Origin: Auanema rhodensis
Lineage: Eukaryota; Nematoda; Chromadorea; Rhabditida; Rhabditidae
DNA length: 64,000 nt
Direction: 5' to 3'
Assembly (NCBI GenBank): GCA_964057225.1
Contig: OZ059899.1
Coordinates: 3,596,001-3,660,000, forward strand
Shown one piece after another: positions 51,001 through 63,700 of the stretch. The notes beneath the pieces are model-generated. The model was not told the DNA's origin. It worked only from the letters and a program-made list of their open reading frames with translations, and did no database searches. A program made the translations under genes and the position numbers. Position 1 is the first letter of the stretch. Each line of letters starts with the position of its first letter.

Positions 51001-54000
51001 TAAAAACATCTACTTTTTGCTAAATTATTTTGAAATTTTTCGAAAAAATTTTTGTCAAAATATTTTTGGAAGCAATGTTGAGTGTACATGGAAACTCAAC
51101 ATACACTAATGCATAATTTTTCAAACGATCATAACTAATTTTTGTATTAAGCGTTTCTCAATGTAGTATAGTGCATTCGATGCGGATTTTTAAGCTTCGT
51201 CGATCTGTGTTATCAGATTTGCGCTAGCTTAAAAATGCACCGAGATATCAACTGATATAAGTTCACACTTATATCCTCGATTTTCACCCTGAAGAATTAA
51301 TTTTTTCGTTGAATACCATTGTCTATCGTCTTTGCTTTGAAAAATGGAATCTAAAAACATCTACTTTTTGCTAAATTATTTTGAAATTTTTCGAAAAAAT
51401 TTTTGTCAAAATGTTTTTGGAAGCAATGTTGAGTGTACATGGAAACTCAACATACACTAATGCATAATTTTTCAAACGATCATAACTAATTTTTGTATTA
51501 AGCGTTTCTCAATGTAGTATAGTGCATTCGATCCGGATTTTTAAGCTGCGTCGATCTGTGTTATCAGATTTGCGCTAGCTTAAAAATGCACCGAGATATC
51601 AACTGATATAAGTTCACACATATATACCCGATTTTCACCCTGAAGAATTAATTTTTTCGTTGAATAACCTTGTCCATCGTCTTTGCCTTGAAAAATGGAA
51701 TCTAAAAGCATCTACTTTTTGCTAAATTATCTTGAAATTTTTCGAAAAAATTTTTGTCAAAATGTTTTTGGAAGCAATGTTGAGTGTACATGGAAACTCA
51801 ACATACACTAATGCATCATTTTTCAAACGATCATAACTAATTTTTGTATTAAGCGTTTCTCAATGTAGTATAGTGCATTCGATGCGGATTTTCAAGCTGC
51901 GTCGATCTGTGTTATCAGATTTGCGCTAGCTTAAAAATGCACCGAGATATCAACTGATATAAGTTCACACATATATACCCGATTTTCACCCTGAAGAATT
52001 AATTTTTTCGTTGAATAACATTGTCCATCGTCTTTGCCTTGAAAAAAGGAATCTAAAAACATCTACTTTTTGCTAAATTATTTTGAAATTTTTCGAAAAA
52101 ATTTTTGTCAAAATGTTTTTGGAAGCAATGTTCAGTGTACATGGAAACTCAACATACACTAATGCATCATTTTTCAAACGATCATAACTAATTTTTGTAT
52201 TAAGCGTTTCTCAATGTAGTATAGTGCATTCGATGCGGATTTTTAAGCTGCGTCGATCTGTGTTATCAGATTTGCGCTAGCTTAAAAATGCACCGAGATA
52301 TCAACTGATATAAGTTCACACATATATCCTCGATTTTCACCCTGAAGAAATACTTTTTTCGTTGAATAACATTGTCTATCGTCTTTGCCTTGAAAAATGG
52401 AATCTAAAAACATCTACTTTTTGCTAAATTATTTTGAAATTTTTCGAAAAAATTTTTGTCAAAATATTTTTGGAAGCAATGTTGAGTGTACATGGAAACT
52501 CAACATACACTAATGCATAATTTTTCAAACGATCATAACTAATTTTTGTATTAAGCGTTTCTCAATGTAGTATAGTGCATTCGATGCGGATTTTTAAGCT
52601 TCGTCGATCTGTGTTATCAGATTTGCGCTAGCTTAAAAATGCACCGAGATATCAACTGATATAAGTTCACACTTATATCCTCGATTTTCACCCTGAAGAA
52701 TTAATTTTTTCGTTGAATACCATTGTCTATCGTCTTTGCTTTGAAAAATGGAATCTAAAAACATCTACTTTTTGCTAAATTATTTTGAAATTTTTCGAAA
52801 AAATTTTTGTCAAAATGTTTTTGGAAGCAATGTTGAGTGTACATGGAAACTCAACATACACTAATGCATAATTTTTCAAACGATCATAACTAATTTTTGT
52901 ATTAAGCGTTTCTCAATGTAGTATAGTGCATTCGATCCGGATTTTTAAGCTGCGTCGATCTGTGTTATCAGATTTGCGCTAGCTTAAAAATGCACCGAGA
53001 TATCAACTGATATAAGTTCACACATATATACCCGATTTTCACCCTGAAGAATTAATTTTTTCGTTGAATAACCTTGTCCATCGTCTTTGCCTTGAAAAAT
53101 GGAATCTAAAAGCATCTACTTTTTGCTAAATTATCTTGAAATTTTTCGAAAAAATTTTTGTCAAAATGTTTTTGGAAGCAATGTTGAGTGTACATGGAAA
53201 CTCAACATACACTAATGCATCATTTTTCAAACGATCATAACTAATTTTTGTATTAAGCGTTTCTCAATGTAGTATAGTGCATTCGATGCGGATTTTCAAG
53301 CTGCGTCGATCTGTGTTATCAGATTTGCGCTAGCTTAAAAATGCACCGAGATATCAACTGATATAAGTTCACACATATATACCCGATTTTCACCCTGAAG
53401 AATTAATTTTTTCGTTGAATAACATTGTCCATCGTCTTTGCCTCGAAAAAAGGAATCTAAAAACATCTACTTTTTGCTAAATTATTTTGAAATTTTTCGA
53501 AAAAATTTTTGTCAAAATGTTTTTGGAAGCAATGTTGAGTGTACATGGAAACTCAACATACACTAATGCATAATTTTTCAAACGATCATAACTAATTTTT
53601 GTATTAAGCGTTTCTCAATGTAGTATAGTGCATTCGATGCGGATTTTTAAGCTTCGTCGATCTGTGTTATCAGATTTGCGCTAGCTTAAAAATGCACCGA
53701 GATATCAACTGATATAAGTTCACACTTATATCCTCGATTTTCACCCTGAAGAATTAATTTTTTCGTTGAATAACATTGTCCATCGTCTTTGCCTTGAAAA
53801 ATGGAATCTTAAAACATCTACTTTTTGCTAAATTATTTTGAAATTTTTCGAAAAAATTTTTGTCAAAATGTTTTTGGAAGAAATGTTGAGTGTACATGGA
53901 AACTCCATACACTAATGCATCATTTTTCAAACGATCATAACTAATTTTTGTATCAAGTGTTTCTCAATGTAGTATAGTGCATTCGATGCGGATTTTTAAG

Positions 54001-57000
54001 CTGCGTCGATCTGTGTTATCAGATTTGCGCTAGCTTAAAAATGCACCGAGATATCAACTGATATAAGTTCACACTTATATCCTCGATTTTCACCCTGAAG
54101 AATTAATTTTTTCGTTGAATAACATTGTCTATCGTCTTTGCCTTGAAAAATGGAATCTAAAAACATCTACTTTTTGCTAAATTATTTTGAAATTTTTCGA
54201 AAAAATTTTTGTCAAAATGTTTTTGGAAGCAATGTTGAGTGTACATGGAAACTCAACATACACTAATGCATCATTTTTCAAACGATCATAACTAATTTTT
54301 GTATTAAGCGTTTCTCAATGTAGTATAGTGCATTCGATGCGGATTTTCAAGCTGCGTCGATCTGTGTTATCAGATTTGCGCTAGCTTAAAAATGCACCGA
54401 GATATCAACTGATATAAGTTCACACATATATACCCGATTTTCACCCTGAAGAATTAATTTTTTCGTTGAATAACCTTGTCCATCGTCTTTGCCTTGAAAA
54501 ATGGAATCTAAAAGCTTCTACTTTTTGCTAAATTATCTTGAAATTTTTCGAAAAAATTTTTGTCAAAATGTTTTTGGAAGCAATGTTGAGTGTACATGGA
54601 AACTCAACATACACTAATGCATCATTTTTCAAACGATCATAACTAATTTTTGTATTAAGCGTTTCTCAATGTAGTATAGTGCATTCGATGCGGATTTTCA
54701 AGCTGCGTCGATCTGTGTTATCAGATTTGCGCTAGCTTAAAAATGCACCGAGATATCAACTGATATAAGTTCACACATATATACCCGATTTTCACCCTGA
54801 AGAATTAATTTTTTCGTTGAATAACATTGTCCATCGTCTTTGCCTTGAAAAAAGGAATCTAAAAACATCTACTTTTTGCTAAATTATTTTGAAATTTTTC
54901 GAAAAAATTTTTGTCAAAATGTTTTTGGAAGCAATGTTCAGTGTACATGGAAACTCAACATACACTAATGCATCATTTTTCAAACGATCATAACTAATTT
55001 TTGTATTAAGCGTTTCTCAATGTAGTATAGTGCATTCGATGCGGATTTTTAAGCTGCGTCGATCTGTGTTATCAGATTTGCGCTAGCTTAAAAATGCACC
55101 GAGATATCAACTGATATAAGTTCACACATATATCCTCGATTTTCACCCTGAAGAAATACTTTTTTCGTTGAATAACATTGTCTATCGTCTTTGCCTTGAA
55201 AAATGGAATCTAAAAACATCTACTTTTTGCTAAATTATTTTGAAATTTTTCGAAAAAATTTTTGTCAAAATATTTTTGGAAGCAATGTTGAGTGTACATG
55301 GAAACTCAACATACACTAATGCATAATTTTTCAAACGATCATAACTAATTTTTGTATTAAGCGTTTCTCAATGTAGTATAGTGCATTCGATGCGGATTTT
55401 TAAGCTTCGTCGATCTGTGTTATCAGATTTGCGCTAGCTTAAAAATGCACCGAGATATCAACTGATATAAGTTCACACTTATATCCTCGATTTTCACCCT
55501 GAAGAATTAATTTTTTCGTTGAATACCATTGTCTATCGTCTTTGCTTTGAAAAATGGAATCTAAAAACATCTACTTTTTGCTAAATTATTTTGAAATTTT
55601 TCGAAAAAATTTTTGTCAAAATGTTTTTGGAAGCAATGTTGAGTGTACATGGAAACTCAACATACACTAATGCATAATTTTTCAAACGATCATAACTAAT
55701 TTTTGTATTAAGCGTTTCTCAATGTAGTATAGTGCATTCGATCCGGATTTTTAAGCTGCGTCGATCTGTGTTATCAGATTTGCGCTAGCTTAAAAATGCA
55801 CCGAGATATCAACTGATATAAGTTCACACATATATACCCGATTTTCACCCTGAAGAATTAATTTTTTCGTTGAATAACCTTGTCCATCGTCTTTGCCTTG
55901 AAAAATGGAATCTAAAAGCATCTACTTTTTGCTAAATTATCTTGAAATTTTTCGAAAAAATTTTTGTCAAAATGTTTTTGGAAGCAATGTTGAGTGTACA
56001 TGGAAACTCAACATACACTAATGCATCATTTTTCAAACGATCATAACTAATTTTTGTATTAAGCGTTTCTCAATGTAGTATAGTGCATTCGATGCGGATT
56101 TTCAAGCTGCGTCGATCTGTGTTATCAGATTTGCGCTAGCTTAAAAATGCACCGAGATATCAACTGATATAAGTTCACACATATATACCCGATTTTCACC
56201 CTGAAGAATTAATTTTTTCGTTGAATAACATTGTCCATCGTCTTTGCCTTGAAAAAAGGAATCTAAAAACATCTACTTTTTGCTAAATTATTTTGAAATT
56301 TTTCGAAAAAATTTTTGTCAAAATGTTTTTGGAAGCAATGTTCAGTGTACATGGAAACTCAACATACACTAATGCATCATTTTTCAAACGATCATAACTA
56401 ATTTTTGTATTAAGCGTTTCTCAATGTAGTATAGTGCATTCGATGCGGATTTTTAAGCTGCGTCGATCTGTGTTATCAGATTTGCGCTAGCTTAAAAATG
56501 CACCGAGATATCAACTGATATAAGTTCACACATATATCCTCGATTTTCACCCTGAAGAAATACTTTTTTCGTTGAATAACATTGTCTATCGTCTTTGCCT
56601 TGAAAAATGGAATCTAAAAACATCTACTTTTTGCTAAATTATTTTGAAATTTTTCGAAAAAATTTTTGTCAAAATATTTTTGGAAGCAATGTTGAGTGTA
56701 CATGGAAACTCAACATACACTAATGCATAATTTTTCAAACGATCATAACTAATTTTTGTATTAAGCGTTTCTCAATGTAGTATAGTGCATTCGATGCGGA
56801 TTTTTAAGCTTCGTCGATCTGTGTTATCAGATTTGCGCTAGCTTAAAAATGCACCGAGATATCAACTGATATAAGTTCACACTTATATCCTCGATTTTCA
56901 CCCTGAAGAATTAATTTTTTCGTTGAATACCATTGTCTATCGTCTTTGCTTTGAAAAATGGAATCTAAAAACATCTACTTTTTGCTAAATTATTTTGAAA

Positions 57001-57201
57001 TTTTTCGAAAAAATTTTTGTCAAAATGTTTTTGGAAGCAATGTTGAGTGTACATGGAAACTCAACATACACTAATGCATAATTTTTCAAACGATCATAAC
57101 TAATTTTTGTATTAAGCGTTTCTCAATGTAGTATAGTGCATTCGATCCGGATTTTTAAGCTGCGTCGATCTGTGTTATCAGATTTGCGCTAGCTTAAAAA
57201 T
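48078..57201. repeat. Tetramer HOR (h or E)-X-D-P, five copies
   Basis: Copies lie at 48078-49481, 50184-51587, 51588-52991, 54394-55797 and 55798-57201, each 1,404 bp. The first member is h in copies 1, 2 and 4 and E in copies 3 and 5. D is recognised by ACATATATCCTC, GAAGAAATAC and CAAAATATTT, P by GAATACCATTGTC and GATCCGG. Copies 1 and 2 are separated by M142 (X type with 144C) and M143 (Q-like with A 5' marks). Copies 3 and 4 are separated by E-F-R-Q (M152-M155). Confidence 0.88.
50184..53342. repeat. Nine-monomer duplication, copy 1 (M144-M152)
   Basis: The order h-X-D-P-E-X-D-P-E recurs exactly at 54394-57552. The offset is 4,210 bp, that is 12 monomers minus the 2-bp deletion in M154. 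Both copies are followed by an F monomer, but M153 continues with 230A and 312T while M165 has consensus bases there, so the shared block ends within the F unit. Confidence 0.85.
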
Positions 57202-57552
57202 GCACCGAGATATCAACTGATATAAGTTCACACATATATACCCGATTTTCACCCTGAAGAATTAATTTTTTCGTTGAATAACCTTGTCCATCGTCTTTGC
57301 CTTGAAAAATGGAATCTAAAAGCATCTACTTTTTGCTAAATTATCTTGAAATTTTTCGAAAAAATTTTTGTCAAAATGTTTTTGGAAGCAATGTTGAGTG
57401 TACATGGAAACTCAACATACACTAATGCATCATTTTTCAAACGATCATAACTAATTTTTGTATTAAGCGTTTCTCAATGTAGTATAGTGCATTCGATGCG
57501 GATTTTCAAGCTGCGTCGATCTGTGTTATCAGATTTGCGCTAGCTTAAAAAT
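54394..57552. repeat. Nine-monomer duplication, copy 2 (M156-M164)
   Basis: It matches 50184-53342 monomer for monomer at every diagnostic position I compared. The preceding F-R(deletion)-Q (M153-M155) resembles M135-M137 (47027-48077), whose first member is A1 with 312T rather than F. This whole stretch is therefore a second-round duplication built from older modules. Confidence 0.85.
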
Positions 57553-60500
57553 GCACCGAGATATCAACTGATATAAGTTCACACATATATACCCGATTTT
57601 CACCCTGAAGAATTAATTTTTTCGTTGAATAACATTGTCCATCGTCTTTGCCTCGAAAAAAGGAATCTAAAAACATCTACTTTTTGCTAAATTATTTTGA
57701 AATTTTTCGAAAAAATTTTTGTCAAAATGTTTTTGGAAGCAATGTTGAGTGTACATGGAAACTCAACATACACTAATGCATCATTTTTCAAACGATCATA
57801 ACTAATTTTTGTATTAAGCGTTTCTCAATGTAGTATAGTGCATTCGATGCGGATTTTCAAGCTGCGTCGATCTGTGTTATCAGATTTGCGCTAGCTTAAA
57901 AATGCACCGAGATATCAACTGATATAAGTTCACACATATATACCCGATTTTCACCCTGAAGAATTAATTTTTTCGTTGAATAACCTTGTCCATCGTCTTT
58001 GCCTTGAAAAATGGAATCTAAAAGCATCTACTTTTTGCTAAATTATCTTGAAATTTTTCGAAAAAATTTTTGTCAAAATGTTTTTGGAAGCAATGTTGAG
58101 TGTACATGGAAACTCAACATACACTAATGCATCATTTTTCAAACGATCATAACTAATTTTTGTATTAAGCGTTTCTCAATGTAGTATAGTGCATTCGATG
58201 CGGATTTTCAAGCTGCGTCGATCTGTGTTATCAGATTTGCGCTAGCTTAAAAATGCACCGAGATATCAACTGATATAAGTTCACACATATATACCCGATT
58301 TTCACCCTGAAGAACTAGTTTTTTTGTTTAATAACATTGTCCATCGTCTTTGCCTTGAAAAAAGGAATCTAAAAACATCTACTTTTTGCTAAATTATTTT
58401 GAAATTTTTCGAAAAAATTTTTGTCAAAATGTTTTTGGAAGCAATGTTGAGTGTACATGGAAACTCAACATACACTAATGCATCATTTTTCAAACGATCA
58501 TAACTAATTTTTGTATTAAGCGTTTCTCAATGTAGTATAGTGCATTCGATGCGGATTTTTAAGCTTCGTCGATCTGTGTTATCAGATTTGCGCTAGCTTA
58601 AAAATGCACCGAGATATCAACTGATATAAGTTCACACATATATCCTCGATTTTCACCCTGAAGAAATACTTTTTTCGTTGAATAACATTGTCTATCGTCT
58701 TTGCCTTGAAAAATGGAATCTAAAAACATCTACTTTTTGCTAAATTATTTTGAAATTTTTCGAAAAAATTTTTGTCAAAATATTTTTGGAAGCAATGTTG
58801 AGTGTACATGGAAACTCAACATACACTAATGCATAATTTTTCAAACGATCATAACTAATTTTTGTATTAAGCGTTTCTCAATGTAGTATAGTGCATTCGA
58901 TGCGGATTTTTAAGCTTCGTCGATCTGTGTTATCAGATTTGCGCTAGCTTAAAAATGCACCGAGATATCAACTGATATAAGTTCACACTTATATCCTCGA
59001 TTTTCACCCTGAAGAATTAATTTTTTCGTTGAATACCATTGTCTATCGTCTTTGCTTTGAAAAATGGAATCTAAAAACATCTACTTTTTGCTAAATTATT
59101 TTGAAATTTTTCGAAAAAATTTTTGTCAAAATGTTTTTGGAAGCAATGTTGAGTGTACATGGAAACTCAACATACACTAATGCATAATTTTTCAAACGAT
59201 CATAACTAATTTTTGTATTAAGCGTTTCTCAATGTAGTATAGTGCATTCGATCCGGATTTTTAAGCTGCGTCGATCTGTGTTATCAGATTTGCGCTAGCT
59301 TAAAAATGCACCGAGATATCAACTGATATAAGTTCACACATATATACCCGATTTTCACCCTGAAGAATTAATTTTTTCGTTGAATAACCTTGTCCATCGT
59401 CTTTGCCTTGAAAAATGGAATCTAAAAGCATCTACTTTTTGCTAAATTATCTTGAAATTTTTCGAAAAAATTTTTGTCAAAATGTTTTTGGAAGCAATGT
59501 TGAGTGTACATGGAAACTCAACATACACTAATGCATCATTTTTCAAACGATCATAACTAATTTTTGTATTAAGCGTTTCTCAATGTAGTATAGTGCATTC
59601 GATGCGGATTTTCAAGCTGCGTCGATCTGTGTTATCAGATTTGCGCTAGCTTAAAAATGCACCGAGATATCAACTGATATAAGTTCACACATATATACCC
59701 GATTTTCACCCTGAAGAATTAATTTTTTCGTTGAATAACATTGTCCATCGTCTTTGCCTCGAAAAAAGGAATCTAAAAACATCTACTTTTTGCTAAATTA
59801 TTTTGAAATTTTTCGAAAAAATTTTTGTCAAAATGTTTTTGGAAGCAATGTTGAGTGTACATGGAAACTCAACATACACTAATGCATCATTTTTCAAACG
59901 ATCATAACTAATTTTTGTATTAAGCGTTTCTCAATGTAGTATAGTGCATTCGATGCGGATTTTCAAGCTGCGTCGATCTGTGTTATCAGATTTGCGCTAG
60001 CTTAAAAATGCACCGAGATATCAACTGATATAAGTTCACACATATATACCCGATTTTCACCCTGAAGAATTAATTTTTTCGTTGAATAACCTTGTCCATC
60101 GTCTTTGCCTTGAAAAATGGAATCTAAAAGCATCTACTTTTTGCTAAATTATCTTGAAATTTTTCGAAAAAATTTTTGTCAAAATGTTTTTGGAAGCAAT
60201 GTTGAGTGTACATGGAAACTCAACATACACTAATGCATCATTTTTCAAACGATCATAACTAATTTTTGTATTAAGCGTTTCTCAATGTAGTATAGTGCAT
60301 TCGATGCGGATTTTCAAGCTGCGTCGATCTGTGTTATCAGATTTGCGCTAGCTTAAAAATGCACCGAGATATCAACTGATATAAGTTCACACGTATATAC
60401 CCGATTTTCACCCTGAAGAATTAGTTTTTTTGTTTAATAACATTGTCCATCGTCTTTGCCTTAAAAAAAGAAATCTAAAAACATCTACTTTTTGCTAAAT

Positions 60501-60711
60501 TATTTTGAAATTTTTCGAAAAAATTTTTGTCAAAATGTTTTTGGAAGCAATGTTGAGTGTACATGGAAACTCAACATACACTAATGCATCATTTTTCAAA
60601 CGATCATAACTAATTTTTGTATTAAGCGTTTCTCAATGTAGTATAGTGCATTCGATGCGGATTTTTAAGCTTCGTCGATCTGTGTTATCAGATTTGCGCT
60701 AGCTTAAAAAT
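57202..60711. repeat. Hexamer repeat E-F-E-Y-D-P (M164-M169 / M170-M173)
   Basis: 57202-59307 reads E, F, E, Y, D, P, where Y is A1 with the T-rich change GAACTAG or GAATTAG followed by TTTTTTTGTTTAATAAC and 312T. 59308-60711 repeats E, F, E, Y, after which the order breaks. The period is 2,106 bp. The second Y (M173) has extra private changes (CACGTATATACC, CCTTAAAAAAAGAAAT), so the copies have begun to diverge. Confidence 0.8.
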
Positions 60712-63700
60712 GCACCGAGATATCAACTGATATAAGTTCACACTTATATCCTCGATTTTCACCCTGAAGAATTAATTTTTTCGTTGAATAACATTGTCCA
60801 TCGTCTTTGCCTTGAAAAATGGAATCTTAAAACATCTACTTTTTGCTAAATTATTTTGAAATTTTTCGAAAAAATTTTTGTCAAAATGTTTTTGGAAGAA
60901 ATGTTGAGTGTACATGGAAACTCAACATACACTAATGCATCATTTTTCAAACGATCATAACTAATTTTTGTATTAAGCGTTTCTCAATGTAGTATAGTGC
61001 ATTCGATGCGGATTTTCAAGCTGCGTCGATCTGTGTTATCAGATTTGCGCTAGCTTAAAAATGCACCGAGATATCAACTGATATAAGTTCACACATATAT
61101 ACCCGATTTTCACCCTGAAAAATTAATTTTTTCGTTGAATAACCTTGTCCATCGTCTTTGCCTTGAAAAATGGAATCTAAAAACATCTACTTTTTGCTAA
61201 ATTATTTTGAAATTTTTCGAAAAAATTTTTGTCAAAATGTTTTTGGAAGCAATGTTGAGTGTACATGGAAACTCAACATACACTAATGCATCATTTTTCA
61301 AACGATCATAACTAATTTTTGTATTAAGCGTTTCTCAATGTAGTATAGTGCATTCGATGCGGATTTTCAAGCTGCGTCGATCTGTGTTATCAGATTTGCG
61401 CTAGCTTAAAAATGCACCGAGATATCAACTGATATAAGTTCACACATATATACCCGATTTTCACCCTGAAGAATTAATTTTTTCGTTGAATAACATTGTC
61501 CATCGTCTTTGCCTTGAAAAATGGAATCTAAAAACATCTACGTTTTGCTAAATTATTTTGAAATTTTTCGAAAAAATTTTTGTCAAAATGTTTTTGGAAG
61601 CAATGTTGAGTGTACATGGAAACTCAACATACACTAATGCATCATTTTTCAAACGATCATAACTAATTTTTGTATTAAGCGTTTCTCAATGTAGTATAGT
61701 GCATTCGATGCGGATTTTTAAGCTTCGTCGATCTGTGTTATCAGATTTGCGCTAGCTTAAAAATGCACCGAGATATCAACTGATATAAGTTCACACTTAT
61801 ATCCTCGATTTTCACCCTGAAGAATTAATTTTTTCGTTGAATAACATTGTCCATCGTCTTTGCCTTGAAAAATGGAATCTAAAAACATCTACGTTTTGCT
61901 AAATTATTTCGAAATTTTTCGAAAAAATTTTTGTCAAAATGTTTTTGGAAGCAATGTTGAGTGTACATGGAAACTCAACATACACTAATGCATCATTTTT
62001 CAAACGATCATAACTAATTTTTGTAATAAGCGTTTCTAAATGTAGTATAATGCATTCGATGCGGATTTTTAAGCTGCGTCGATCTGTGTTATCAGATTTG
62101 CGCTAGCTTAAAAATGCACCGAGATATCAACTGATATAAGTTCACACTTATATCCTCGATTTTCACCCTGAAGAATTTTTTTTTTTGTTGAATAACCTTG
62201 TCCATCGTCTTTGCCTTGAAAAATGGAATCTAAAAACATCTACTTTTTGCTAAATTATTTTGAAATTTTTCGAAAAAATTTTTGTCAAAATGTTTTTGGA
62301 AGCAATGTTGAGTGTACATGGAAACTCAACATACACTAATGCATCATTTTTCAAACGATCATAACTAATTTTTGTATTAAGCGTTTCTCAATGTAGTATA
62401 GTGCATTCGATGCGGATTTTCAAGCTGCGTCGATCTGTGTTATCAGATTTGTGCTAGCTTAAAAATGCACCGAGATATCAACTGATATAAGTTCACACAT
62501 ATATACCCGATTTTCACCCTGAAGAATTAATTTTTTCGTTGAATAACATTGTCCATCGTCTTTGCCTTGAAAAAAGGAATCTAAAAACATCTACTTTTTG
62601 TTAAATTATTTTGAAATTTTTCGAAAAAATTTTTGTCAAAATGTTTTTGGAAGCAATGTTGAGTGTACATGGAAACTCAACATACACTAATGCATCATTT
62701 TTCAAACGATCATAACTAATTTTTGTATTAAGCGTTTCTCAATGTAGTATAGTGCATTCGATGCGGATTTTTAAGCTGCGTCGATCTGTGTTATCAGATT
62801 TACGCTAGCTTAAAAATGCACCGAGATATCAACTGATATAAGTTCACACTTATATCCTCGATTTTCACCCTGAAGAAATAATTTTTTCGTTGAATAACAT
62901 TGTCTATCGTCTTTGCCTTGAAAAATGGAATCTTAAAACATCTACTTTTTGCTAAATTATTTTGAAATTTTTCGAAAAAATTTTTGTCAAAATGTTTTTG
63001 GAAGCAATGTTGAGTGTACATGGAAACTCAACATACACTAATGCATCATTTTTCAAACGATCATAACTAATTTTTGTATCGAGTGTTTCTCAATGTAGTA
63101 TAGTGCATTCGATGCGGATTTTTAAGCTGCGTCGATCTGTGTTATCAGATTTGCGCTAGCTTAAAAATGCACCGAGATATCAACTGATATAAGTTCACAC
63201 TTATATCCTCGATTTTCACCCTGAAGAATTAATTTTTTCGTTGAATAACATTGTCCATCGTCTTTGCCTTGAAAAATGGAATCTAAAAACATCTACTTTT
63301 TGCTAAATTATTTTGAAATTTTTCGAAAAAATTTTTGTCAAAATGTTTTTGGAAGCAATGTTGAGTGTACATGGAAACTCAACATACACTAATGCATCAT
63401 TTTTCAAACGATCATAACTAATTTTTGTATTAAGCGTTTCTCAATGTAGTATAGTGCATTCGATGCGGATTTTCAAGCTGCGTCGATCTGTGTTATCAGA
63501 TTTGCGCTAGCTTAAAAATGCACCGAGATATCAACTGATATAAGTTCACACATATATACCCGATTTTCACCCTGAAGAATTAATTTTTTCGTTGAATAAC
63601 CTTGTCCATCGTCTTTGCCTTGAAAAATGGAATCTAAAAACATCTACTTTTTGCTAAATTATTTTGAAATTTTTCGAAAAAATTTTTGTCAAAATGTTTT

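Larger units (their letters stand above)
33338..60711. repeat. Right domain: E/h/X/R/Q/U/V/W/D/P variants (M96-M173)
   Basis: From about 33.3 kb the A1G, A4S, B2N and B2L types of the left domain disappear, and monomers with 82C, 144C, 117T, 88T, 195C or 312T take over. The start reads A1N, A with 109T/144C, F, E, B with 82C/144C/330T, B with 82C/144C/195C, h, E, F with 312T, R, R, Q, h, X. Several distinct HORs follow and are listed separately. The change of variant set without any change in monomer length or orientation indicates a separately homogenised sub-array. Confidence 0.85.

Noticed and set aside
62800-63021. 73-codon open reading frame on the minus strand
   Set aside because: It lies wholly inside satellite units M179-M180. 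It is open only because M180 has two substitutions that each remove a stop in this frame (GAATTAATT to GAAATAATT removes TAA; CTAAAAACA to CTTAAAACA removes TAG), and it ends at a TAA created by the private GATTTACGC of M179. Homologous frames in other monomers are interrupted, the composition is low-complexity (K, F, N), and there is no sign of selection for coding.
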